Shown: piece by piece, positions 28,359 to 38,187 of the stretch
How positions within the stretch are numbered: the first letter of the stretch is position 1
How the letters are laid out: every line of letters starts with the position of its first letter
Source of the DNA: Bacteroides congonensis
GTDB lineage: Bacteria; Bacteroidota; Bacteroidia; Bacteroidales; Bacteroidaceae
Reading direction: 5' to 3'
Assembly (NCBI RefSeq): GCF_900130125.1
Contig: NZ_FQXY01000010.1
Span: 682,001 to 746,000, forward strand
DNA: 64,000 nucleotides
Translations under genes and position numbers: made by a program
Notes under the pieces: generated by a model
Database searches by the model: none
What the model saw: the letters and a program-made list of their open reading frames with translations, nothing else
What the model was told of the DNA's origin: nothing

Positions 28359-30683
28359 TTATTTGTTGCGATTAATGTCTCCCCAATAATCCGCACGAGT
28401 ATCACCCAGCAAATGTTTAGCGAAGAAACGGTACATTTTCTTTTCAAAATACTTATCAGCAGAACCATATCCATGACCGGCACCCGGAATCACCAGCATA
28501 TCAAAATCCTTTCCGGCTTCAATCAAAGCCTGAGCCATACGATATGTATGTGCTGGATTCACATTCTTATCCATATCTCCGGTGACAAGCATCAAGTGGC
28601 CTTTCAGATTCTTAGCAATCTCTGCATTCGACTTTACACTAAACTTATATTCATACTCTTTTGTCTCGTTGCCCAAACTGTCTTTTACAACTTTCTCCAC
28701 TTCCTTCACCCCATTGTAGCATTCTCCCCATCCACGATTATAGATGTTGTTATCATGATTTCCGGAACAGGAGACAGCAGCTTTATAAAAGTCCGGATAG
28801 GTACAGATGGCTGCAGCAGCCATAAATCCACCACCGGAATGACCGTAGATACCTACCTTGTCAATGTCAATATAAGAATGTTTGCGAGCTAACTGCTCGA
28901 TAACATATTTATCATCCGCTAATGGATAATCACGCATATTGCCGTAACCAAACCGATGATATGCCTTTCCACGCATAGGGGTATCTCCTCTGTGAGACAC
29001 AGCAATTACGATAAAACCTAACTGGGCCAAACGGGTACAACATCTATCTTCTAAGGTAAACGAAGTAGGAACCTGCCCAAAGTAAGGTCCCGGATATACC
29101 ACAGAAATAATCGGATACACCTTAGTCGAATCAAAGTCTGCCGGTTTCCACATTACTCCATGCAAATCAGTTATATTATCAGCAGCCTTCACAACAAAAC
29201 GTTCCGGTTTTTTCCATCCGGCTTTGCCGGCTAATTCAATATCCGGCTTTGCCAATTCAAGAATCGTTTGTCCCTTATTGTCTTTCAACATGATTCTAGG
29301 TTCCATATCCACTCTAGAATAAGTATCAATATAATATCTGTTAGACTTCAGGAAGTTAACCTGATGCTGACCGTCTTCCGTACTTAATGGAGTCACTCCT
29401 TCCCTATCAATATGTACTTTGTAGAGCATGTAATAAGATGGGTTAATATCTTTTTCCCTACCATATCCATACAAATATACTGTTCGTTCCAAAGTATCAA
29501 TAGAAGCTATCTGACCTGCCACCCAGTCACCGGAAGTCATCACATTCTTCAGCTTTCCATTGCCATCATAATGATAGTAATGCCCCCATCCCGTACGTTC
29601 CGAACGGAAAAGAATATCTTTACCGTCATTCAAAATAGCAACGCTACGAGCATGAGGATCACGATACGGCTTGTCAACTTCGTGAATGATTTCTTTCACT
29701 TCCATAGTAGAGAGATTAACAGAACATAAATCCACTTCATCCCACGTACGCTTCGTCCGTTCGAAGAAGAGATACTTACTATCAGAAGTCACATCTACCA
29801 CTGACACATACTGATCTTGCCATTTATCGATCTTTGCTTTCTTTACCGTCTTTCCGATTGCATCTATTATAAACAATTCATACTGAGCCACATTTTTATC
29901 TCCCGGAAATTCATAATGATAGGTCATCAAGCTAGGGTTCTCACTTAGTGAATTTATAACCCATTGGTTTCTGAGCAAACGACTATCTTTGCGCACTAAA
30001 TAAAAATGACGTGAATCAGGACACCAACGTATATCAGATTCGACCTCTCTTTCTTCATTTGTCCCCCCATTACGTGCATAAGAATAATGCAATATGCCAT
30101 CTGTTGACAACTGTACCTCAGTAGTATCCATACCCAATTCTTTATTACCTTTGACATAAAGATTATGTTTTTTTACATAAGCAATATATTTCTTATCCGG
30201 TGATAGATTCATCCACGAATACTGACAGGAGAAGGATTTATTCTTTTCTTTTTCCTTTTTTAATACTCGATGTGTCCGACGGTTATATTCATACCCTTTT
30301 CCTCTAATAGAAAATGTAAAAGAAGCAAGGTCTTCAGAAAACTTAATATTGCTCAAATCCAACTTATTTCGGTCTACCACTTCTTTAGTAATTTGAGCAA
30401 TACCAGACGCCAGTTTTCCTTTATCGAATAAAGGTTCTTTCAAACGCCGTGCCGGGTCTACGAAATAATAATCCTTGCCAGCAATAGTACGAAACTCAAA
30501 CCAGAATTTGTCTGTCCCGTTTATTTCGTTTGGCCAGATGCTTTGACTATTACCTGATAAGCTTCCTCCCAATCCGAAAGCATAAAACTTTTCTACTAGT
30601 TCATAGTTTGCCTGTTGTTGTGAAAAGCTTTGTAAACAACTTAACCAGCAAAATAGTATGATGAACAATATATTTCTTTTCAT
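28359..30683 (-). CDS. DPP-IV-like S9 serine peptidase (first of three)
   Basis: 774 aa from ATG at 30683 (MKRNILFIILFCW); upstream in-frame codons reach 30710 but only the 30683 start begins with a clean signal peptide (SFSQQ). Propeller about 25-500, hydrolase about 510-774. Triad: S616 in GIYGHSGGGFMAAA, D705 in VTGDMDKNVNP and H737 in PGAGHGYG. Paralogue of the gene at 25983-28340, with most divergence in the N-terminal propeller, which selects substrates. It is the first enzyme gene after the binding lipoproteins, behind a hairpin-bearing 77-bp gap. Confidence 0.88.
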   Translation of the reverse strand: MKRNILFIILFCWLSCLQSFSQQQANYELVEKFYAFGLGGSLSGNSQSIWPNEINGTDKFWFEFRTIAGKDYYFVDPARRLKEPLFDKGKLASGIAQITKEVVDRNKLDLSNIKFSEDLASFTFSIRGKGYEYNRRTHRVLKKEKEKNKSFSCQYSWMNLSPDKKYIAYVKKHNLYVKGNKELGMDTTEVQLSTDGILHYSYARNGGTNEEREVESDIRWCPDSRHFYLVRKDSRLLRNQWVINSLSENPSLMTYHYEFPGDKNVAQYELFIIDAIGKTVKKAKIDKWQDQYVSVVDVTSDSKYLFFERTKRTWDEVDLCSVNLSTMEVKEIIHEVDKPYRDPHARSVAILNDGKDILFRSERTGWGHYYHYDGNGKLKNVMTSGDWVAGQIASIDTLERTVYLYGYGREKDINPSYYMLYKVHIDREGVTPLSTEDGQHQVNFLKSNRYYIDTYSRVDMEPRIMLKDNKGQTILELAKPDIELAGKAGWKKPERFVVKAADNITDLHGVMWKPADFDSTKVYPIISVVYPGPYFGQVPTSFTLEDRCCTRLAQLGFIVIAVSHRGDTPMRGKAYHRFGYGNMRDYPLADDKYVIEQLARKHSYIDIDKVGIYGHSGGGFMAAAAICTYPDFYKAAVSCSGNHDNNIYNRGWGECYNGVKEVEKVVKDSLGNETKEYEYKFSVKSNAEIAKNLKGHLMLVTGDMDKNVNPAHTYRMAQALIEAGKDFDMLVIPGAGHGYGSADKYFEKKMYRFFAKHLLGDTRADYWGDINRNK

Positions 30684-30696
30684 ATTTGAATTAACC

Positions 30697-30743
30697 AAGA
30701 GAAACCACATTGATACGAATTGCAGATCAATGTGATTCCTCTT
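30697..30743 (-). promoter_or_regulatory. Intercistronic hairpin before the first S9 peptidase
   Basis: CACATTGAT (30706-30714) and its perfect complement (30726-30734) form a 9-bp stem with an 11-nt loop. Past a short internal loop the arms pair again as AAGAG (30697-30701) with CTCTT (30739-30743). It lies in the only long gap among the SusC-to-lipocalin genes. No U-run follows in the minus-strand transcript. Confidence 0.6.
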
Positions 30744-30760
30744 AATTTTAATATTTACAA

Positions 30761-32461
30761 TTAAAGATCATATCGTGTGATTTGTTTTGCATTACCTATT
30801 TTATATAATGTATCTACAATCTTTCCGAAATTATTATCTCCTTCTTTGTTAGTCTCTTCATTTGGATATACTTGTTTGACAGTCGGTTTCACAACTTTGC
30901 CCGAAGCATCTTTTTTCCCTTCTATTACTTCATAAATCCAGAAGGTACCATCATCCAAAGCTACACCCAACTGTCCATTATAAACCCCATATCCAGCATA
31001 AATATAGATATCATTGGATGAAACAGAAACTATATCATTACTGAATTCTTTTAATAAAATAGGAGAAGTCGAAGGCAAAAGAGTAAAACTATTCCAAGTA
31101 GCATCTGCATATTGCCAATACCACAATTTGTTTCCTGTAGCGATTATTGCAAATTTCTTATGATTGAATACCGCCATATCTGTATAACTCTGACCACCAA
31201 AATTTCCTGCTTTATTTTCATAATAATCCTCGACTGTCGTATTATCACCGTCTATTCTAAAATATCGCAACTCGTATAAGTTAGAATCAGGGGCTTTCAT
31301 TAATGCGACCCATGCCTGTTTCCAATCGCTCTTGTTAATAGTTGCAGGCAACAACGATACAATACTCTTATCACCCATATTCTGAAATTTCGACGCATTG
31401 TCTCCCATTAGCTCAAGAACATTGCCAGTATCACTAATAGAGTTGAGTGTTAAGGCCGGACTTGTTTCATTATAATCAACGGCACCTCCATCTCGAATAA
31501 TTACTAATGAATTATCTTTCTTTCTACATGCAAGTACCGCATCTTGATAAGTACTTCTAAACTTTTGGGCAGGATACAAAGCACTAAATTCTGTTTTGTT
31601 CCATAAAGGAATCGACATATATACTCCTGCATGAAAATCATTGGCGTACGGTTTCATGTGCATATAAATATAGCCATTTTCATCACGAACGAACTTGGCA
31701 GAGAACGACATCGAAGCATCCACAGGCTTAAATCCTCCTTCAGGTAAATCGCCACCGAATTCTTCATCCGTATAGACTTCATGCTCTAAAGTATTACCGT
31801 TCAATTCTACCCAACGATCCTGCATAACAACAAGTTCATCATATACAGTTTCTAACTGACCAAAAGTACTAGGAAAACCAAGATGTTCCATAATCCCTTT
31901 TGGATTTGTTCCCAAATTCTTAACCACATATTTTTCTACTCCACGGAAGACTACAGAATCACGCACTACAGGGTCACCAAAAACATCAACAGTTTCTGTT
32001 ACACCATATAAAGTTTTCATCTTGATAAATGAAAGAGCAGACTCTCCATTTACCTCTGACAAAATAACCCATCCTCTCTGATAGGGAGAACGAACTGAAA
32101 TATTAGCAGAAGCAGAGTATTTAACACCAGTCTTGTTATCTTTCACCGAAAAAGTAAGTTCAAACAAACCACCCTTACTCGAATTAAAAATATACTCAGG
32201 TGTCTTTACATCCAATAGTTTGCCATCTAGTAACCACTCATAACTAAGATCCATCTCCGCTTTGTCAACAGTAAACTCAAATTTAGGCTTTATCTCTAAA
32301 TCTTCATTCACACCAACACTATAAACACTCGGCATCATTTGACTCGCATCGCCCTTCAGACCATTTATCTGGCTATAATTATAATCATTTTTATCATCCA
32401 GGCAGCTATATATGCTACTTAATAAAAGCAAGGATAAAAAGTATAATGTTATCTTCTTCAT
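30761..32461 (-). CDS. PKD-like family surface lipoprotein
   Basis: 566 aa from ATG at 32461 (MKKITLYFLSLLLL); a longer frame overlaps the DUF4843 gene and is rejected. Lipobox SIYSC (Cys20). Residues about 45-140 hold two PKD-like or Ig-like strands sets (PKFEFTVDKAEMDLSYEWLLDG, TFSVKDNKTGVKYSASANI). The rest (about 145-566) looks like a beta-propeller, with strands such as KFAIIATGNKLWYWQY. Proteins of this type follow SusD and DUF4843 genes in a common Bacteroidetes arrangement. Predicted surface ligand-binding accessory of the SusCD complex. Confidence 0.7.
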   Translation of the reverse strand: MKKITLYFLSLLLLSSIYSCLDDKNDYNYSQINGLKGDASQMMPSVYSVGVNEDLEIKPKFEFTVDKAEMDLSYEWLLDGKLLDVKTPEYIFNSSKGGLFELTFSVKDNKTGVKYSASANISVRSPYQRGWVILSEVNGESALSFIKMKTLYGVTETVDVFGDPVVRDSVVFRGVEKYVVKNLGTNPKGIMEHLGFPSTFGQLETVYDELVVMQDRWVELNGNTLEHEVYTDEEFGGDLPEGGFKPVDASMSFSAKFVRDENGYIYMHMKPYANDFHAGVYMSIPLWNKTEFSALYPAQKFRSTYQDAVLACRKKDNSLVIIRDGGAVDYNETSPALTLNSISDTGNVLELMGDNASKFQNMGDKSIVSLLPATINKSDWKQAWVALMKAPDSNLYELRYFRIDGDNTTVEDYYENKAGNFGGQSYTDMAVFNHKKFAIIATGNKLWYWQYADATWNSFTLLPSTSPILLKEFSNDIVSVSSNDIYIYAGYGVYNGQLGVALDDGTFWIYEVIEGKKDASGKVVKPTVKQVYPNEETNKEGDNNFGKIVDTLYKIGNAKQITRYDL

Positions 32462-32477
32462 AATTTTTCTTTTTTTA

Positions 32478-33227
32478 CTATCCGGCAACCTTCACAACCA
32501 TTGGAATCTTTTTGTCATCATCTTCATATACAGTCTCACCACGTTCTTCATAATCTTTGAGTGTATTTTTCAAACGTAATGAGTATTTACGTAATACAGT
32601 TATATCTTTGCCATCAAAGACAACTCCATCCTTTTTCAGTTCATCTAAAAACATCAAATATTTCTTTTCCGAATAAATTCCAAGATACCACTCTTCAACA
32701 TTATTATAGGGTTTATCCACATCACCATCATTCCTCGTCCACCATTCAGGTGCAAACAACAAATTCGATACAGAAATAATAGCGCGTGTATAAGCGGAAA
32801 TACCTTGGCTTACCTCACCATTCTCATCAACCTTCAAAGTTAATAACTGAGCCTCTTCATCCAGCTTATTATAATACTTTAAAGTGACTGGTATCTCACC
32901 TGTAAGTACTCCGGCTTTAACAACACATCTTTGCGGCAGTTCATATTGAGAAGCTGGCAAAGTAGTTCGAGAAGGGTCAACACTTATCGTAAACTCCAAA
33001 TCTTTATCCTGTACTTTTCCTGAAACAGTTACTCCCAAATAGATTGTAGCATCTTCACCCTCATTGTAAAACTTAAAACTTACACCCGTAGTATCTGTCA
33101 TCATATTCTTTTCAAATGAAATATATGATACATTATTCGCATTTACCAATAATCCTTTTTCTTCACAGGAAGCTAAAAAGGATGAAACTAATAAAATTCC
33201 AATTATATATAAAGTTAGTCCTTTCAT
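32478..33227 (-). CDS. DUF4843-family lipoprotein
   Basis: 249 aa. Lipobox FLASC (Cys21). The domain order and sequence (NNVSYISFEKNMMTDTTGVSF, then beta-rich YLGVTVSGKVQDKDLEF and a C-terminal WYLGIYSEKKYLMFLDEL) fit DUF4843, a Bacteroidetes outer-membrane lipoprotein family nearly always found after SusD. 14 bp after SusD and 16 bp before the PKD-like gene. From memory, B. thetaiotaomicron SusCD complexes with two such extra lipoproteins were isolated with peptides bound. Function otherwise unknown. Confidence 0.75.
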   Translation of the reverse strand: MKGLTLYIIGILLVSSFLASCEEKGLLVNANNVSYISFEKNMMTDTTGVSFKFYNEGEDATIYLGVTVSGKVQDKDLEFTISVDPSRTTLPASQYELPQRCVVKAGVLTGEIPVTLKYYNKLDEEAQLLTLKVDENGEVSQGISAYTRAIISVSNLLFAPEWWTRNDGDVDKPYNNVEEWYLGIYSEKKYLMFLDELKKDGVVFDGKDITVLRKYSLRLKNTLKDYEERGETVYEDDDKKIPMVVKVAG

Positions 33228-33241
33228 ATTCTCTACCTTAA

Positions 33242-34756
33242 TTAAATATTACTTTCTGAATCTGGCAACGGTAATACAAGATGTTCCTCATCAGGCTTAT
33301 ATATTACATAATCATCATAAAATACACCTTTCAGTTCTTTTTTCAGACGTTTATACATGAAGAAAGTTTGTCCTTCACCAAAAAACTCACGACGAGCATC
33401 ATTCACAATAGCATCAATCATCGTAGGCTGATCAACAACAGCATCAAGATTTGGATAATATATACCTCTACCTTTTTTTACTGAAGTCAGATATGACTTA
33501 GCTAAGCCAAGATCTTTCCCGCATATTGCTTCTGCTGCAATATAATACATTTCAGACATACGGATCATTGGAATCATTACGCTATTCACTTTACCATATT
33601 TAGTGCCTTCATCCTGCCTGCGATACTTCAAAGAACGATAGTAATAATATGAACTTTTTGGCCCCAATTGATATTTGAGACGCCAATCACTACTCTGCTC
33701 ACTACCAAAGAACTCATCTACAATCTTAGTTCCTATCGCTAAATAACTCTCACTAGAAGGACTAGAAGCATTATCAGTAGAGTGATTTATTTCTTGATCC
33801 CAATCGGTAAGATCTGTAGAATACAACGCAAAAATAATATCATCATACATTTTCACATTACCACTTTCTATATAAGAGTAACTCGTTAATGCCTTAAAAT
33901 AGCCCTTATTTGCTACTATATCAATCAAAACTTTCGCCGCATTATAAGCATCGTCCAATCGACCGGCATATAAATAAACCCGAGCCAGTGTCGCTGTTAC
34001 TGCATAATAATTTAACCGAAAACCTCTGTAGTACAAGAAACGATATTCACCGGAAGGACTCTTATCAAATCGTTCTTCCGTTTCGAAGTTATAGTTTTTG
34101 TCTACCTCCCACAACATCTTTTGAGCTTTTTCCAAATCGGCAATTATTTGCTGCAAACAATAATCTACTGTTTGTCTATCCGACAGATAAGAAGGATACT
34201 TATCCACGTAAGGAATAAAAGTACGCTCACCCGGATTCATTGCCGGAGAGGGTGCATACATACGTAACAAATCAAAATGCATATACCCACGTAAAGCGAT
34301 TGCTTCACCTAGAATCATATTCTTCTCCTGCGTCCTGTTAAAGAACAGCATCGTATCTTCCTCCGCCACTTGCTGAACTAAGTTATTGCAATTAGCAATG
34401 ATATTCCATGCGGCTGCCCACATAGCATCTGTAGTTGGAACTAACTCTGAATTTTTATATGCAAAATCAGCAATCTTTTTCATAGCTTTTCCACCACCGT
34501 TATCTGTGGATTTCTTCAAGTCATATACCTGTCCCCAAGCATCAACTAACCCCCAACTTAAATTACTTCCGTATAGATCAAATGTTGCCATTTTACGGTA
34601 AATGCCATTTAGAGCAGTGCGATACCCATTTCCTGTCTCAAAAAGATATTCTTCTTTTATTTCATCTGCAGGTCTCACATCAAGCCAGTCATTACAAGAA
34701 ACGAGAGACATGCCTGCCATACATAGTGTGAATAATATAATATATATTTTTTTCAT
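33242..34756 (-). CDS. SusD/RagB-family lipoprotein of the peptidase locus
   Basis: 504 aa. Lipobox LVSC (Cys21) followed by NDWLDVRPADEIKEEYLF, the classic SusD start. Motifs EAIALRGYMHFDLLRMYAP (about 150-170), and a C-terminal MIRMSEMYYIAAEAICG and NDARREFFGEGQTFFMYKRL. 12 bp downstream of its SusC. Predicted ligand-binding lid; given three peptidases and no glycosidase in the operon, the ligand is inferred to be a peptide. The gene and its neighbours to 38.1 kb look more AT-rich than the flanking loci. Confidence 0.92.
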   Translation of the reverse strand: MKKIYIILFTLCMAGMSLVSCNDWLDVRPADEIKEEYLFETGNGYRTALNGIYRKMATFDLYGSNLSWGLVDAWGQVYDLKKSTDNGGGKAMKKIADFAYKNSELVPTTDAMWAAAWNIIANCNNLVQQVAEEDTMLFFNRTQEKNMILGEAIALRGYMHFDLLRMYAPSPAMNPGERTFIPYVDKYPSYLSDRQTVDYCLQQIIADLEKAQKMLWEVDKNYNFETEERFDKSPSGEYRFLYYRGFRLNYYAVTATLARVYLYAGRLDDAYNAAKVLIDIVANKGYFKALTSYSYIESGNVKMYDDIIFALYSTDLTDWDQEINHSTDNASSPSSESYLAIGTKIVDEFFGSEQSSDWRLKYQLGPKSSYYYYRSLKYRRQDEGTKYGKVNSVMIPMIRMSEMYYIAAEAICGKDLGLAKSYLTSVKKGRGIYYPNLDAVVDQPTMIDAIVNDARREFFGEGQTFFMYKRLKKELKGVFYDDYVIYKPDEEHLVLPLPDSESNI

Positions 34757-34768
34757 ATTTCCTTCTTT

Positions 34769-37700
34769 TTAGAACTGTGCTTTTAATGAGAATTCCACTT
34801 TCCATGATTTTGGATAGCTTAAACCGCGTTCTTGCTTGATTGAAGACCAATTTATCAGATCACTGGTAGAGGCTTCCAAACGAAGCATATTCATACGAAA
34901 ATGTTTTTTTATCCATTCACGATTGAAATCATAACTAAGATTTAATGCGTTCATTCGAATCAACGCTTTGTCTTGCACAAAACGTGAAGTAGGCAAAGTT
35001 GTCAATGTACGGCTCTTAATATCTTTAAATTGAGCTACATCTCCCGGTTTCTTCCACCTATCTGTCAACACACGTAAATCAACATTCTTATTAACCACAT
35101 CTGCATTTTCTACGTTATTAACCAAAGTCTGGTTATATTCCTGACCACCCCATTCATATAAAAAAGAAGCAAACAAACTCCAATTTTTATAAGCTAAATT
35201 TAAGCCGAACGCTCCACTACAAGTTGGCTCCGTATTACCGACTACAACTTCCTGAGTCGCATCCCATTTATCAGAGATAGAGCCATCCCGATTAAGAAAT
35301 ATTTCTTTTCCCGTAGTCGGATCGATACCTAATGAACGCACTGCCCAGATTGAAGTCAAAGAAGCTCCTTCTTCATATTGAGGGAGAGGTACAGAGTAGC
35401 TCGCATCTCCCAAAGATTTGTTATTCACCTCCTGATAAAGAGCCTCTTTCTTATAAAATGCTATTATTCGCTCATTATAAGCCTTTTGTGAATCAGAAAT
35501 CTTCAAAATTTCATTGGCATTGTGCGACATATTTCCCCATAGCGAAACAATCCAGTTTCTATCACGATAAATATCACCACGCAACTTCAATTCTATCCCC
35601 TTATTGACCACCTCTCCCATATTATCTTTAAAAGTTGAGAAACCGGAAGTCTGAGAAAGAGTGGCATCATTCACCAAATCAATTGTTTTGTTAAAGTAAT
35701 ATTCAAAATCAATTGTCAAACGGTTATTGAATGTTTTGGTCTCCAGACCGATATTAAATTTATCCGTTTTCTCCCAAGTCAAGTCTTTATTTCCTAATGC
35801 TTTTAATACTGCTCCGTAACCTGTTATATACCATTCGTCAAATAAAGACTCATACATTGTTGTAGCAGCATATGCAGGGAAGTTGACTTTACCTGTTCGC
35901 CCATAGGAAGCACGGATTTTCAGCTTATTAATAAACGCATTCTCCTTAAGAAAGTCATATTGATGGACATTAATACCTAAACCACCAGAAAAGAAAGGCG
36001 CCCATTTCTGATTTGCCCCAAATTCTGAAGAACCATCAAAACGAACAGAAGCATCCACCAAATAGATATCATCCCAAGTATAATTGGCAGAAGCAAGCAC
36101 ACTGACCATACGAGTGGTATTCTCGGAACGAGTTGGTTTCTTATAGATTTCCGCCGCATAGTTTAACGAATGGAACTCTCCTGATGGGAAACCACGATAA
36201 TGAGCATTAGTACTTTCAGTCATTCCGGAAGAAGCCTCCCAACCTCCTGAAACATTCAAATTATGTTTCTTATTAAAGCTACGAGTATAATAAAGAAATG
36301 CATTTACATTCCAATTCAGACTCTCACCTTGTGTCGTATAAAGGTCACCAGACAAATTTTTATCATTCGTACCATATACACTGGACTTTATTGAAAGTGG
36401 ATCGATAAACCTTTCAGATTTAGAATACTTTTTAGTAAGACTTAATTGGCCTTTTACAGTCCAATAATCATCCAAATACCAATTAAAGTTCAAATTATCA
36501 ATTATTTCATCGTAAGAATTCCAATTATAGTTACTCAAAGTAGCCTCATATAACGGGTTGTTTGCAATTTTCCCGCCTACATTAGAAAAACTAAGCTGCT
36601 GCTTCAACTCTCCATTATCTTCATAAGGGGTATCATAAGGTTGCAAACTAGTATAGTCACTAAACGAGCCATAAGGAGATTCGGTTGCCTTAGTATGTCC
36701 AAAAGACACATAATTCTTAACTTGCAGTTTTTTAATACGATAATCTAATGAAAAGCCCGCAGTATAACGATCACGTTTCGTTCCTTTCATTACACCATTT
36801 CCTGGACTAAATGATCCATCTACACCATAGCGTAAATTAGGTGTACCTCCTTCTAAATAAATGCTATGCTTCTGATTAAAAGAATTCTGAAGCGGAAGAC
36901 TCATCCAATCTGTATCAACACCTTTTTGAATTAAAGCATATCTCTTATAATAATTATTCAATCCCTGTGCGGTTGTTGAATTATTATTTTGTCCTTTATC
37001 ATATAGCCCGGCCAAACGTTCTATCTCCAATTTTTCTGATGCATTTGCCAAATTATAGTCTCTCAAGTCAGGCATTTCCAACGTTCCGGTAAAATTATAC
37101 GAAACACGAATCTCCCCTGCTTTCGGAGCAACCGTATTAATAACTACCACACCATTAGCAGCACGTGAACCATACATAGCAGTAGCAGCAGCATCTTTCA
37201 AAACCGTCAAGCTCTCAATACGGGTAGGATCCAAGTCATATACCTTCTCAATACTTACCTCAAAACCATCCATGATGAAGGTTGGTAAGTTAGGATTATT
37301 CTCCAAATTTGATTTTGAAAGTTGATCTTTATCAAGTTCTTTAACACCAAAACCAGAACGTCCACGGATATACATTTCAGGTAAAGCATTCGGGTCAGAA
37401 CCAAATTGCACATTATCCACCAGACGGAAAGAGGGATCGAATGACTGAATTGCTCCGATCACATTTGTTTGCGACACCTTACGCAGATCATCACCCGAAA
37501 TCTGAGTCGAACTACCTGTAAAGCTAGATTTACGTACATTGCTATATCCGGTCACAACCACATCTTCCAATGTTTTGACATCGTCTACCAATGTAATTTC
37601 AACCGTTTTCCGGCGGGTAGCATCTACTTGAACAGTCTGCTTCTTCATACCAATAAAAGAAACTTCCAACGCCACTTTATCACTTTTCACGTCCAAAGTG

Positions 37701-38128
37701 AATTCACCTTCAATATTGGTAGAAGTACCTGTACGTGTACCTTTAACAATAATACTGGCTCCGGGAATCGGCTCTCCATGTGAATCTGTCACCATACCAC
37801 GAACACGGTTTTCACGCTTTTGTTTGCGGATGACAACGATACCGTCTTTCATCACATAGTCAAAGCCTTGAGGATTCAATACCAACTTAAGAGCCGCGTC
37901 CCATCTCTCATTTTTCACATTAATCGACACCGGGGGAACGCCCTTGAACATTTGTGAATTATACAACATATTCACGCCTGTCTGTTTCTTCACTGCATCC
38001 AGGACAGTCTCGATAGAGACATTGTGCAGTTTCAAAGTCACCGTCTTGTCTTGTGACGGTAATGCCCATGCACTAAACGTGCAGCACATTGCCACTAGAA
38101 AACATAGCAGCCATCGTTTTTCTCTCAT
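34769..38128 (-). CDS. SusC/RagA transporter with STN signalling domain (peptidase locus)
   Basis: 1119 aa. Signal peptide 1-22 (SAWA). A secretin/TonB short N-terminal (STN) domain spans about 30-102 (VTLKLHNVSIETVLDAVKKQTGVNMLYNS is its core region), then a carboxypeptidase-D-regulatory-like domain (about 108-185), TonB box DVVVTGYS, plug (FIMDGFE, IESLTVLKDAAATAMYGSRAANGVVVI) and barrel ending in aromatic residue (FSLKAQF). The STN domain is the link to the FecR anti-sigma encoded just upstream, so the transporter both imports its ligand and signals its presence. Confidence 0.94.
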   Translation of the reverse strand: MREKRWLLCFLVAMCCTFSAWALPSQDKTVTLKLHNVSIETVLDAVKKQTGVNMLYNSQMFKGVPPVSINVKNERWDAALKLVLNPQGFDYVMKDGIVVIRKQKRENRVRGMVTDSHGEPIPGASIIVKGTRTGTSTNIEGEFTLDVKSDKVALEVSFIGMKKQTVQVDATRRKTVEITLVDDVKTLEDVVVTGYSNVRKSSFTGSSTQISGDDLRKVSQTNVIGAIQSFDPSFRLVDNVQFGSDPNALPEMYIRGRSGFGVKELDKDQLSKSNLENNPNLPTFIMDGFEVSIEKVYDLDPTRIESLTVLKDAAATAMYGSRAANGVVVINTVAPKAGEIRVSYNFTGTLEMPDLRDYNLANASEKLEIERLAGLYDKGQNNNSTTAQGLNNYYKRYALIQKGVDTDWMSLPLQNSFNQKHSIYLEGGTPNLRYGVDGSFSPGNGVMKGTKRDRYTAGFSLDYRIKKLQVKNYVSFGHTKATESPYGSFSDYTSLQPYDTPYEDNGELKQQLSFSNVGGKIANNPLYEATLSNYNWNSYDEIIDNLNFNWYLDDYWTVKGQLSLTKKYSKSERFIDPLSIKSSVYGTNDKNLSGDLYTTQGESLNWNVNAFLYYTRSFNKKHNLNVSGGWEASSGMTESTNAHYRGFPSGEFHSLNYAAEIYKKPTRSENTTRMVSVLASANYTWDDIYLVDASVRFDGSSEFGANQKWAPFFSGGLGINVHQYDFLKENAFINKLKIRASYGRTGKVNFPAYAATTMYESLFDEWYITGYGAVLKALGNKDLTWEKTDKFNIGLETKTFNNRLTIDFEYYFNKTIDLVNDATLSQTSGFSTFKDNMGEVVNKGIELKLRGDIYRDRNWIVSLWGNMSHNANEILKISDSQKAYNERIIAFYKKEALYQEVNNKSLGDASYSVPLPQYEEGASLTSIWAVRSLGIDPTTGKEIFLNRDGSISDKWDATQEVVVGNTEPTCSGAFGLNLAYKNWSLFASFLYEWGGQEYNQTLVNNVENADVVNKNVDLRVLTDRWKKPGDVAQFKDIKSRTLTTLPTSRFVQDKALIRMNALNLSYDFNREWIKKHFRMNMLRLEASTSDLINWSSIKQERGLSYPKSWKVEFSLKAQF

Positions 38129-38187
38129 AAATTAATAATTAAACTTTTGTGTACCTAATATTCTAATTATTCTAATATTCTATCCTT

